From the NCBI RefSeq assembly GCF_024054565.1, contig NZ_JAMXLR010000026.1:62001-126000 (forward strand): 64,000 bases of DNA, read 5' to 3'. The notes beneath the pieces were generated by a model. It searched no databases. It saw nothing but the letters and a program-made list of their open reading frames with translations, and was not told where the DNA came from. Below, piece by piece: positions 27,994 to 36,508 of the stretch (positions are counted from its first letter, which is position 1; each line of letters opens with the position of its first letter). This DNA comes from Aeoliella straminimaris (GTDB lineage Bacteria > Planctomycetota > Planctomycetia > Pirellulales > Lacipirellulaceae). Both the position numbers and the translations under genes were made by a program.

Positions 27994-29226
27994 CTAATCG
28001 TCCGCTACGAACCACTGCATGGCGTCCCAGCCTTGGTCGAAGGCGAGCTCCGACTCCGCGGCGTTGGTATCGCCATAGGCGGTGAAGTTGTCGGCTTCGA
28101 TGCCGGCGCCGGCCATCGCCACGGGGACGTAGCCGTGCGTGTGTTTCTTGGTGCTGAGGAACGTCGGGTGGTCGGGGCTGATCATCATCCGCCAATCGCC
28201 CCGCTTGGCGAGCGCCTCGTGCAGCGGGCCAACGATGTCGCGGTCGATCGCCTCGATAGCTTTCACCTTCTCGTCGCCGCGCCCCTCGTGCGATGCTTCA
28301 TCGGGGGCTTCGACGTGAACGCAGACCATATCGTACTTATCCAGGGCGTCGATTGCATAGCGGCCCTTGGCGGCATAATCGGTGTCCAGGTAGCCCGTGG
28401 CGCCCGGCACCTCGATGCGGTCCCAGCCGACCAGGGCGGCGATCCCCCGCAGCAGGTCGACCGCGGTAATCATCGCCCCGCGGGGGCCGTATTTTTCGGC
28501 AAACGGCGTAAGGCTCGGTGCCCCGCCCTGCCCCCACAGCCAGACATTGGTCGCCAACCGCCGGCCGGCTTGTTTGCGAGCGAGGTTCGTCGGGTGGTGG
28601 GCGAATAGTTTGGCCGAGGCGGTCATCAGTTCGTCGAGTATGTCGCTCCCTGGGCCTCGGGGAAACGCATCGGCAATCGGCAGGTCGGTCCAGTCGTGCG
28701 GTGCCTCGGTGCGGGTCTCGGCAGTGAACGGCGCCGGCAGTTTGTCACCCCGCCAGATCAAGAGGTTGCGATAGCTGACACCCGGCACAAACTCCAGCGC
28801 CCCGTTGAACTTGGGATCGGTGGCCACCTGTTCTTGCAGCGTCTTGAGTAGCGAGGTCGACTCCTCGGTCGCAACATGATCGGCGGTGAAGTCGATCATG
28901 ATCTGCCCATCAGTTGTCTCGCCCACGGTGACAACGTTACAGCGGATGGCCCAGTCATTCGGCGCCAGCTGGATGCCCTGGGCGGCGGCCTCCATCGGCG
29001 CGCGGCCGGTGAAGTGCTCGAACGGGTTGTACCCCAGCAGGCTGAGGTTACCGATTTCCGAGCCCGCGGGAAGCTCATCCGGCGTGTGACAAGCCCGGGC
29101 GACCACGCCCTCACTGGCGATGGCGTCCATGTTAGGCGTCGCGGCCGCTTCGAGGGGAGTCTTTCCACCAAGGGATTCTTGAGCCTCGTCCGCGGCCCCG
29201 TCGGGGATGATGATGACGTATTTCAT
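27994..29226 (-). CDS. ApgM-type phosphoglycerate mutase family protein, probable homoserine kinase
   Basis: A 410-residue member of the archaeal-type cofactor-independent phosphoglycerate mutase family (alkaline phosphatase superfamily). It has IIPDGAADE at the N-terminus, TPNMDAIASEG, GSEIGNLSLLGY with the likely catalytic Ser region, and the metal-binding C-terminal motifs HVEAPDEASHEG and SPDHPTFLSTKKHTHG. It lies between hom and lysC in one operon, and no ThrB of the GHMP family is present. Members of this family have been shown genetically to act as homoserine kinase in Bacteroides and Desulfovibrio. Context therefore favours homoserine phosphorylation over glycolysis; the sequence alone does not decide. 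Confidence 0.8.
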   Translation of the reverse strand: MKYVIIIPDGAADEAQESLGGKTPLEAAATPNMDAIASEGVVARACHTPDELPAGSEIGNLSLLGYNPFEHFTGRAPMEAAAQGIQLAPNDWAIRCNVVTVGETTDGQIMIDFTADHVATEESTSLLKTLQEQVATDPKFNGALEFVPGVSYRNLLIWRGDKLPAPFTAETRTEAPHDWTDLPIADAFPRGPGSDILDELMTASAKLFAHHPTNLARKQAGRRLATNVWLWGQGGAPSLTPFAEKYGPRGAMITAVDLLRGIAALVGWDRIEVPGATGYLDTDYAAKGRYAIDALDKYDMVCVHVEAPDEASHEGRGDEKVKAIEAIDRDIVGPLHEALAKRGDWRMMISPDHPTFLSTKKHTHGYVPVAMAGAGIEADNFTAYGDTNAAESELAFDQGWDAMQWFVADD

Positions 29227-29248
29227 AGTTCTATATCAGCTAAGAGTT

Positions 29249-29715
29249 AACCACGACGAAACGACGGAACTACGTATTGATGTGTTAACGGACGATTCGC
29301 CTAATACCCTCTTTGAGCAGAGGAACGTCGAAGTTTATGAGGAAACCCAACCTGTTTTGGGTAAGTTTCAGATAAGTAAATATCTGAGCTTCATGAACCG
29401 GCAGCAATTGCTCAACCGCCTTGATCTCCACGATGACTTTTCCTTCAACCAACATATCCAGACGCAAGCCCGCGTCGATCGTATGTCCATCGTAGGCAAT
29501 GGGCAGGACCACCTGTGTCTCGACGGATAGACCGCGCTTTCGAACTTCGTAACTTAGGCACCTTTCGTAGACGGACTCTAGTAGTCCTGGTCCCAACTCT
29601 CGATGCACCTGGAATGCGGCATCTAAAACCAACGTGGCTAGTTGTTCCACTTCGGCAGGAACGGGGTCAAAAGCCTGCTTTTCGTCCATCTTTGTTCCGT
29701 CGTTCCGTTGTGGTT
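29249..29715. repeat. Inverted repeat cassette around a GxxExxY gene (between hom and apgM-like gene)
   Basis: Left arm 29249-29270 and right arm 29694-29715 are reverse complements at 20 of 22 positions; the shared end is AACGACGGAAC. The arm sequence is unrelated to the repeat of the other GxxExxY cassette. The arms lie 21 bases after the hom stop and 22 bases before the apgM-like start. Confidence 0.85.
29285..29689 (-). CDS. GxxExxY protein (second copy)
   Basis: 134 residues from the ATG at 29689; the longer open frame reaching 30040 is out-of-frame sequence of hom. It shows GPGLLESVYERCL, the GxxExxY signature, then LRLDMLVEGKVIVEIKAVE with the Asp and Glu-X-Lys of the PD-(D/E)XK-like core, and ends LGFLINFDVPLLKEGIRRIV. 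It shares the architecture of the copy at 27569 but clearly differs in sequence, so this is not a recent duplication. It sits between hom and the apgM-like gene within its own inverted repeat. Confidence 0.88.
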   Translation of the reverse strand: MDEKQAFDPVPAEVEQLATLVLDAAFQVHRELGPGLLESVYERCLSYEVRKRGLSVETQVVLPIAYDGHTIDAGLRLDMLVEGKVIVEIKAVEQLLPVHEAQIFTYLKLTQNRLGFLINFDVPLLKEGIRRIVR

Positions 29716-29736
29716 CACCATTTATGCATTTGAAGA

Positions 29737-31029
29737 TCAATCCCGGACCCACATTCTCACTGGGGCGCCGCTTACGCATTTCAGCGATGCGATCGCTTCG
29801 CACGCTTTGGCCGCCGCGCCTTCGGTCGTGGCGTGCGTCATCACGACTAGCGGGATGTCGTCGCCGGGCGTGGTGGCTTCGTGCTGCAGGACGGACGAAA
29901 TGGAGATCTCCTGGTCGCCCAGCGCCTTGGTGATCTGAGCCAGCACGCCGGGGTGGTCTTCCACGTCCACGCGGAGGTAGAACCGGCCGCGGGCGTTGGC
30001 GTAGTCGGCGGCCGACACGCGGGCCGGGCGATTCGACCACAGTTCGAGCGTCTGGAAGGTGAGCTTGGTGCGGCCAACGGCCGTGTCGATCATGTCGGCC
30101 ACGACGGCGCTGGCCGTGGGCATTTGCCCCGCGCCCGGACCGTAGAACATCAGTCGGCCTACGGCGTCGGCATCGACCCGCACGGCGTTGAACGGACCAC
30201 TTACCTCGGCCATCGGGCTGCCAGCCTTCAGCAGCGTGGGCGAGACATGCAGCTCGAGCCCACCATCGACCAGTTCGGCCACGGCCAGCAGTTTGATCTT
30301 GTAGCCCATCTCGCCAGCGTACTCGACGTCGGTCACGTCCAGCGTGTCGATACCCGTGCAGGGTATGTCCTTCCAGTGCGCCCGGGCGCCAAACGCTAGG
30401 TGGGCCAGGATCGACAGTTTCTGCGCGGCGTCGGTGCCGTCAACGTCCATCGTGGGATCAGCCTCGGCGTACCCGAGACGCTGGGCCTCGGCCACGGCAG
30501 CGGCGTAGTCGTCGCCTTCTTGCATCCGCGACAGGATGAAGTTGCTGGTGCCGTTCAGGATACCGTGCAGTGAGCTGACCTGATTGGCGCTGAGGCACTG
30601 GCCGATGTTCGCGATGATCGGGATGCCGCCTGCCACCGAGGCCTCGAACGCCACGCTACGGCCCAGTTCGCGGGCGGCGTCGAATATCTCCGCGCCGTGC
30701 TCAGCCAGCAGGGCCTTGTTGGCCGTGACGACGTCCTTGCCCGCCTTGAGCAGCCTGAGCATGATGGTCCGCGCCGGCTCGATGCCACCAATCAGTTGGG
30801 CGACAACCTGGATCTCGGGGTCGTTAATCACCTCGTCGACGTTGTCGGTCAGAATGCCCTGGGGCAGGTCGCAGTCGCGGTGCTTCTTGAGATCGCGGAC
30901 CACTGCCTTCTCGAGCCACAGCACTCGCCCCGCGTGCCGGGCGGTGCGGTCGCCATGGTCCAACAGCAGCTGTGCCACGCCGGTGCCAACGGTGCCGAGT
31001 CCAATGATGCCAACTTTGGTCTTTTCCAC
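29737..31029 (-). CDS. hom: Homoserine dehydrogenase
   Basis: About 430 residues when started at the GTG at 31029 (MEKTKVGIIGLG). An in-frame TTG lies at 31041, and the open frame continues to 31266 with non-conserved sequence. The N-terminal Rossmann motif GLGTVGTG, the catalytic block (GYAEADPTMDVDGTDAAQKLSILA) and a C-terminal ACT domain (about 345-430, FYLRVDVEDHPGVLAQI) identify it. It reduces aspartate semialdehyde to homoserine. It is first in the hom - GxxExxY - apgM-like - GxxExxY - lysC unit, divergent from leuS. The ACT domain predicts threonine feedback. Confidence 0.92.
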   Translation of the reverse strand: MEKTKVGIIGLGTVGTGVAQLLLDHGDRTARHAGRVLWLEKAVVRDLKKHRDCDLPQGILTDNVDEVINDPEIQVVAQLIGGIEPARTIMLRLLKAGKDVVTANKALLAEHGAEIFDAARELGRSVAFEASVAGGIPIIANIGQCLSANQVSSLHGILNGTSNFILSRMQEGDDYAAAVAEAQRLGYAEADPTMDVDGTDAAQKLSILAHLAFGARAHWKDIPCTGIDTLDVTDVEYAGEMGYKIKLLAVAELVDGGLELHVSPTLLKAGSPMAEVSGPFNAVRVDADAVGRLMFYGPGAGQMPTASAVVADMIDTAVGRTKLTFQTLELWSNRPARVSAADYANARGRFYLRVDVEDHPGVLAQITKALGDQEISISSVLQHEATTPGDDIPLVVMTHATTEGAAAKACEAIASLKCVSGAPVRMWVRD

Positions 31030-31264
31030 GATGGTCGCCAAGGTCTGAGGAGTGGGAATCGCCGAGCGTGTAGGTGCTCTCCGGTGGCCCGCGAGCAGCC
31101 CTGTATAGTAGTTGGCCCGTCGCCCGAACGTCAACGGGCGCGGCGGTTTGCGCTCAGGGGGCGAACCGGTAGAATCGGTGGATTGTCGATAGTGTTCCGA
31201 CGAAGCGTAGATCGTCGGCCAGGCGAATACCCGCATTCCCAACTCCGCTTTCCGCACTGCATCC

Positions 31265-33913
31265 ATGCCCCGCTACAACCCTGCTGTCATCGAGCCCAAG
31301 TGGCAAGCCTTTTGGGACCAAAACAAGACGTTTGCCGCGCCCACCAAGCCAGCCGAGGGGCAAGCGAAGTTTTACGCCCTCGACATGTTCCCCTACCCCA
31401 GCGGTAACGGGCTGCACGTCGGCCACCCGGAAGGGTACACGGCGACCGACATCATGTGCCGCGCGGCCCGCATGCAGGGTAAGGCCGTGATGCACCCGAT
31501 GGGGTTCGACTCGTTCGGCCTGCCCGCCGAAGAGCACGCCATTAAGACGGGCGAGCACCCCCGTGTGCAGACCGAGCAAAACATCGATACCTTCCGTCGG
31601 CAGCTTAAGATGCTCGGTTTCAGCTACGACTGGGACCGCGAGATCGCCACCACGGACGTCGAGTACTTCCGCTGGACGCAGTGGATCTTCCTGCAACTGT
31701 ACGACACGTGGTTCGACGAACGAGAGCAGCGAGGCCGCTCGATTGGAGAGCTCGAAGTGCCGGAGCACGTCGCCGAGATGGGGGACGACTTCGCCCGCAC
31801 GTGGGTCGACGAGCAGCGACTCGCATTTCAGAGCGAAGCACCGGTGAACTGGTGTCCGGCGCTGGGGACGGTGCTGGCCAACGAGGAAGTGATCGACGGC
31901 AAGAGCGAACGGGGTGGCCACCCCGTGGTCCGCATGCCGCTGCGGCAATGGATGCTCCGCATCACGGCCTACGCCGAGCGGTTGGAAAAAGACCTCGAAC
32001 TGCTCGATTGGTCCGAAGGCATCAAGGCGCTGCAGCGAAACTGGATTGGCAAGAGCACCGGCGCCGAGGTCGACTTCTTCATCGGCGACGACTTCGAAGC
32101 GTGGAAGACCTCCCGCGCGAAGTCCGGATACCCCAAGAAAGCCGGCGCAGACGTCCTCCGCATCTACACCACGCGGCCCGACACGCTGTACGGGGCGACC
32201 TACATGGTGATCGCGCCGGAGCATCCGTACGTGGAACGTCTCACCACGTCAGAGAATGCCGAGGAGGTTGGCAAGTACTGCGAGGCGGCGGCGATGAAGA
32301 GCGACCTCGACCGCACCGAGCTCGCTAAAGACAAGACGGGCGTCTTCACCGGCAGCTACGCCGTGAACCCGGTGAACGGCGAGCAAGTGCCGATTTGGGT
32401 CGCCGACTACGTGCTGATCAGCTACGGCACGGGAGCCATTATGGCAGTGCCGGCGCATGATGAACGCGACTTCGAGTTCGCCGAGAAGTTCGACATCCCT
32501 ATCCAAGCGGTCATCCAACCGGGGAAACATATTGCGGACGAAGACGCCAAGAAGATCCTTGCCGGCAAGGTGGTCTACACCGAGCCGGGCGTGGCCATTA
32601 ACTCCGGCGAGTATGATGGGCTTAAGACCGACGGGTTCAAGAAGAAGATTGCAGCTGATCTGTCCGCAGGTGGCCTCGGCCGCGAAGCGGTGAATTACAA
32701 GCTCCGCGACTGGCTGTTCAGCCGGCAGCGGTTCTGGGGCGAGCCGTTCCCGATCCTGCACGAGCTGGACGAGGACGGTAACAAGACCGGCCATGTGATC
32801 GCCGTCGACGAGAGCGACCTGCCGGTCGACTTGCCGCACCTCGAAGATTTCAAACCGCACGGCCGACCCGAGCCACCGTTGGACAAAGCGCCCGAGGAGT
32901 GGCTGTACCCCGTGATCGACGGGGTAAAGTACAAGCGCGAGACGAACACCATGCCGCAATGGGCCGGCAGCTGCTGGTACTACTTGCGGTTCCTCGACCC
33001 CAAGAACGGCGAAGCGGCTGTCGATCCAGAAATCGAGAAGGCGTGGATGCCGGTCGACCTGTACGTCGGCGGGGCCGAGCACGCCGTGCTGCATTTGCTG
33101 TACGCCCGCTTCTGGCACAAGGTGCTGTACGACCGCGGCGTGGTCTCCATGCCCGAGCCGTTCCAGAAACTGGTGAACCAGGGCATGATCCTCGGTGAGA
33201 ACAACGAGAAGATGTCCAAGAGCCGCGGCAACGTCATCAATCCCGACGACGTGGTGAAGGAATACGGCGCCGACTCGCTCCGGTTGTATGAAATGTTCAT
33301 GGGGCCGCTTGAAGCGACCAAACCGTGGAATATGCAGGGTGTTTCGGGTGTGTACAACTTCCTTGGTCGCGCGTGGCGCTTGGTGGTTGACGAACGAGCA
33401 GACAAGTTGGCTCTGGCCGGGAATATCACGGATGCCGAGCCCACTGATGCGCAGGCACGCACATTGCATAAGACTATCAAGGCAGTGACCGAGGACATCG
33501 CCGGGTTGTCGTTCAACACTGCGATTGCCCGCATGATGGAATTTGTGAACTTCTTCACCAAACAAAAGGAAGTACCGCGAGCTTGCGTCGAGCCGTTCGT
33601 GCTGCTGTTGTCTCCTTTTGCCCCCCACATTGCTGAAGAACTGTGGCACGTGCTCGGGCATCGAGATACACTAGCCTATGAAGCGTGGCCGGCGTTTGAG
33701 GCGTCGCTCGCCCAAGACGAGTCGGTAGAGATTCCCGTTCAGGTGAACGGTAAAGTCAAAGCCAAGGTCAGCGTGCCGGCGGGGGCGGATAAAGACGCAA
33801 CCGAGTCGGCGGCGCGATCCGACGCCAAGGTGGCCGAATTGATCGGCGGGAAGGACCTGGTGAAGCTGATCGTCGTGCCCGGCAAACTCGTCAACTTTGT
33901 AGTAAAAGGCTAG
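31265..33913 (+). CDS. leuS: Leucyl-tRNA synthetase
   Basis: An 882-residue class I synthetase of normal length. [21 protein letters not shown] holds the HIGH motif near residue 50, the editing domain spans roughly 230-430, and [14 protein letters not shown] is the KMSKS motif near residue 650. The C-terminal anticodon and tail domains end in [11 protein letters not shown]. It attaches leucine to tRNA-Leu. The gene begins 236 bases from the hom start on the opposite strand, so the promoters face away from each other in that gap. glgC follows 41 bases later. Confidence 0.96.
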   Translation: MPRYNPAVIEPKWQAFWDQNKTFAAPTKPAEGQAKFYALDMFPYPSGNGLHVGHPEGYTATDIMCRAARMQGKAVMHPMGFDSFGLPAEEHAIKTGEHPRVQTEQNIDTFRRQLKMLGFSYDWDREIATTDVEYFRWTQWIFLQLYDTWFDEREQRGRSIGELEVPEHVAEMGDDFARTWVDEQRLAFQSEAPVNWCPALGTVLANEEVIDGKSERGGHPVVRMPLRQWMLRITAYAERLEKDLELLDWSEGIKALQRNWIGKSTGAEVDFFIGDDFEAWKTSRAKSGYPKKAGADVLRIYTTRPDTLYGATYMVIAPEHPYVERLTTSENAEEVGKYCEAAAMKSDLDRTELAKDKTGVFTGSYAVNPVNGEQVPIWVADYVLISYGTGAIMAVPAHDERDFEFAEKFDIPIQAVIQPGKHIADEDAKKILAGKVVYTEPGVAINSGEYDGLKTDGFKKKIAADLSAGGLGREAVNYKLRDWLFSRQRFWGEPFPILHELDEDGNKTGHVIAVDESDLPVDLPHLEDFKPHGRPEPPLDKAPEEWLYPVIDGVKYKRETNTMPQWAGSCWYYLRFLDPKNGEAAVDPEIEKAWMPVDLYVGGAEHAVLHLLYARFWHKVLYDRGVVSMPEPFQKLVNQGMILGENNEKMSKSRGNVINPDDVVKEYGADSLRLYEMFMGPLEATKPWNMQGVSGVYNFLGRAWRLVVDERADKLALAGNITDAEPTDAQARTLHKTIKAVTEDIAGLSFNTAIARMMEFVNFFTKQKEVPRACVEPFVLLLSPFAPHIAEELWHVLGHRDTLAYEAWPAFEASLAQDESVEIPVQVNGKVKAKVSVPAGADKDATESAARSDAKVAELIGGKDLVKLIVVPGKLVNFVVKG

Positions 33914-33954
33914 CCGCAGGCAGTCCCTGCAGCCAGTCAGGAAGGATACCAACG

Positions 33955-35256
33955 ATGAGAAGCATCGCTGCAGTTATATTAGGTGGTGGGCGGGGAACGC
34001 GATTGCAACCGCTCACTACGCATCGCTCGAAGCCCGCCGTACCGCTGGCGGGCAAGTACCGCCTGATCGATATTCCGATCTCCAATTGCATTAACAGTGG
34101 CATCAATCGCTGCTTTGTGCTCACGCAGTTCCTGTCGGTCAGCCTGCATAGTCACATCCGCGGCACCTATCGCTTCGATGCCTTCAGCGGGGGCCTGGTG
34201 GAGATTCTCGCCGCTCAGCAAACGCTGGCCACCGAGGACCACACCAGCTGGTATCAAGGCACCGCCGATGCGGTGCGGAAGAATATTCGCTATTTCACCG
34301 ACCATAACACAAAGTACGTACTCATCTTGTCGGGCGACCAGCTCTATCGCATGGACTTCAGCGAGATGCTGAAGACGCACCAGGAGAGCGGCGCGGCCAT
34401 CACCATTGCCGCCAAGCCAGTGCACCGCCACGAAGCCACCGGGCTGGGCATCATGAAAGTGGATGAGACGGGCCGGATTAATGGTTTCGTCGAAAAACCA
34501 ACCACCGACGCCCAATTGGACGAGGTGGCCATGGATCCCAGTTGGATCGACTCGTTAGGCGTTACGGCCAATGGCCGCGAGTGCATGGCCAGCATGGGAA
34601 TCTACCTGTTTTCGGTGGATGTGCTGGTCGAGGCGCTCAATGCGACGTCCGACTCCGATTTTGGCAAAGAACTGCTGCCGCGCGCCATCGCCGAACAGCA
34701 CGTGCAACTGCATCCGTTCGATGGCTATTGGGAAGACATTGGGACGATCGGCTCATTCTACGACGCCAATTTGGCCCTTTGCCGCCCAGATGCTCCATTC
34801 TTCCTGGGCGAAGCGGATGCCCCAATCTACAGCCGGCCACGCTTCCTGCCCCCCACACGGGCCGATGGGGCCGAGATCAAAGGCAGCCTGATTGCCGATG
34901 GTTGCACCATTCATCCGGGGGCGAAGATTGAGAACAGCATCATCGGCTTGCGGTGCCAGATTGGCTCGAATGTGACGATCCGCGACTCCATCGTGATGGG
35001 TGCCGACTACTTTGAAACACCCGACCAGGTCGCTCAAAACGCTACTCGAGGCGGCACCTGGCTCGGCATCGGCGAAGGGGCTGTGGTCGAGCGGGCCATC
35101 GTTGATAAGAATTGCCGCATCGGGGCGGGCGCCAAGGTCGCGTGTAACAGCACCGAGGACATCGATGTGGACCAAGGCTGCTGCGTCCGCGACGGCATCC
35201 TGGTGGTGCCCAAGGAAACGGTCATTCCTCCCGGCTGGATCGCCAAAAGTGTCTGA
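33955..35256 (+). CDS. glgC: Glucose-1-phosphate adenylyltransferase
   Basis: A 433-residue nucleotidyltransferase plus left-handed beta-helix protein. VILGGGRGTRLQPLT and SKPAVPLAGKYRLIDIPISNC form the nucleotide and activator-binding N-terminus. SGDQLYRMD, FVEKP and the hexapeptide-type C-terminus (IKGSLIADGCTIHPGAKIENSII) are diagnostic. It makes ADP-glucose for glycogen, the committed step, and is usually allosterically controlled. AGGAAGG lies upstream of the ATG. No other glycogen gene is present in the window. Confidence 0.95.
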   Translation: MRSIAAVILGGGRGTRLQPLTTHRSKPAVPLAGKYRLIDIPISNCINSGINRCFVLTQFLSVSLHSHIRGTYRFDAFSGGLVEILAAQQTLATEDHTSWYQGTADAVRKNIRYFTDHNTKYVLILSGDQLYRMDFSEMLKTHQESGAAITIAAKPVHRHEATGLGIMKVDETGRINGFVEKPTTDAQLDEVAMDPSWIDSLGVTANGRECMASMGIYLFSVDVLVEALNATSDSDFGKELLPRAIAEQHVQLHPFDGYWEDIGTIGSFYDANLALCRPDAPFFLGEADAPIYSRPRFLPPTRADGAEIKGSLIADGCTIHPGAKIENSIIGLRCQIGSNVTIRDSIVMGADYFETPDQVAQNATRGGTWLGIGEGAVVERAIVDKNCRIGAGAKVACNSTEDIDVDQGCCVRDGILVVPKETVIPPGWIAKSV

Positions 35257-35441
35257 GACGCCCACCGGCTGGCCGCACAATCGTTGCAAAAGTCCTAAAA
35301 CCTACTTGTTCGACTCGAACGTGGACGCCTCGTGGCACGTATGGCATATTAGAGATTAGCCCGGTGGCCCCGCGTTCGAGGTGCGCCGCTGCGGCCGGCC
35401 CTTTTCGACAAACTGCCTCCCCGTACGAGACACGAAACACT

Positions 35442-36311
35442 ATGCGTATTGAGTTGTTAACGCTGTTGCGACAGGCTCCCAAGGCGAGCTTGCTGACCAT
35501 GCTGCTCGCCGCGATTCTGGCCGGCTCGCTGGCTTCCGCTCAGGCCCCCTCCGAAGAGGAGGGCACGAAGGACGATACCCCCGAGATCGTTCCTCAGCGG
35601 GAGAGTGTGAACATCGAACCCTACAAAGGTCCGCCTATCTTCCTGCCCGAACCGCCCGAGCCGCCCCCCGCCACGCGGGTTGAAGCGAAGGCGATCACCG
35701 ACTACTACGATCCCGACACGAAAGAAAAGCCGTACGTTGTCCGCAACGTGGTGCGTTTTTCGGACGACAGCATCAAGAGCGATGGCGCCTATAAGGAGTA
35801 CTATCCTGACGGGCAGTTGTTCGTGGAGGGGCAGTACCGATTGGGTGCCCCGACCGGGGAGTGGAAGTACTACCACCCCGATGGAAAGACCGCGAAGACC
35901 GTGAATTTCGACGATGGCCAGCCGGAAGGCGTCGTCGAGGTGCATCAGGCCGATGGTACGATTAAGGCCAAGCGTGAATACGCGGACGGGCGACGTCAGG
36001 GCGAGTGGGTCGTATACGGCGACGACGGGGAGCAGAAACTGCTCGAAAGTCACTATGTCGATGGCAAACGAGACGGCGTCTGGCAGATGTGGTACCCCAA
36101 CGGACAACAGCGGACCCAGATTCCCTTCGTCGACGGCAAACGAGACGGCACCGTGATTGAATGGGATCAAGAGGGTAACAAACGGACCGAGATTGCCTTC
36201 GAGCAGGGCCTGCGAGACGGCATCACGCACATCTGGTCCAAAGATGGGCGTCAATTCGAGCGAGAATACCGGGAAGGCAAGATGGTTTCGAGCAAGGAAG
36301 TAAAGAACTAA
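35442..36311 (+). CDS. Exported YwqK/MORN-like repeat protein
   Basis: 289 residues from the ATG at 35442, selected because it precedes a signal peptide (LLTMLLAAILAGSLASAQA). After an acidic and Pro-rich linker, about seven tandem units of the form 'GxxxxYYPDGQxxxxxxYxxGxxxG' follow (DGAYKEYYPDGQLFVEGQY, GEWKYYHPDGKTAK, GVWQMWYPNGQQRTQI and so on). This pattern belongs to the YwqK-like antitoxin/MORN variant family. No toxin partner is next to it, and in planctomycetes such repeats are more likely surface or periplasmic binding modules. Function is unknown. Confidence 0.8.
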   Translation: MRIELLTLLRQAPKASLLTMLLAAILAGSLASAQAPSEEEGTKDDTPEIVPQRESVNIEPYKGPPIFLPEPPEPPPATRVEAKAITDYYDPDTKEKPYVVRNVVRFSDDSIKSDGAYKEYYPDGQLFVEGQYRLGAPTGEWKYYHPDGKTAKTVNFDDGQPEGVVEVHQADGTIKAKREYADGRRQGEWVVYGDDGEQKLLESHYVDGKRDGVWQMWYPNGQQRTQIPFVDGKRDGTVIEWDQEGNKRTEIAFEQGLRDGITHIWSKDGRQFEREYREGKMVSSKEVKN

Positions 36312-36393
36312 CTTCCGTCGCATTCCTGCTTGTCGCCCCAAAATGGCCAAATTAGGTAGACTCGCCCGGTATACTCCACGGGCCCTCCAGCGC

Positions 36394-36439
36394 TACAATA
36401 CAGCGGCCCAAGGCGAATAGCCTGGGCCGCGTGTTTTTT
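36394..36439 (+). terminator. TACAAT hexamer followed by rho-independent terminator upstream of ftsH
   Basis: The stem GCGGCCCAAGGC (36403-36414) pairs with GCCTGGGCCGC (36420-36430) with one bulged A, closes GAATA, and is followed by GTGTTTTTT. It lies about 90 bases after the YwqK-like gene. A TACAAT hexamer at 36394-36399 sits only three bases before the stem, mirroring 10402-10442. Confidence 0.75.
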
Positions 36440-36508
36440 AGCGGCCAGCCGAAGTCGCTTCTATCACGAGCCCCGTGTATTTCATTTCCCCGAGTTACTG
36501 ACTGATCC

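Noticed and set aside
32249..33661. A 470-codon minus-strand frame inside leuS
   Set aside because: Shadow of the leuS reading frame; no ribosome binding site and no motif.
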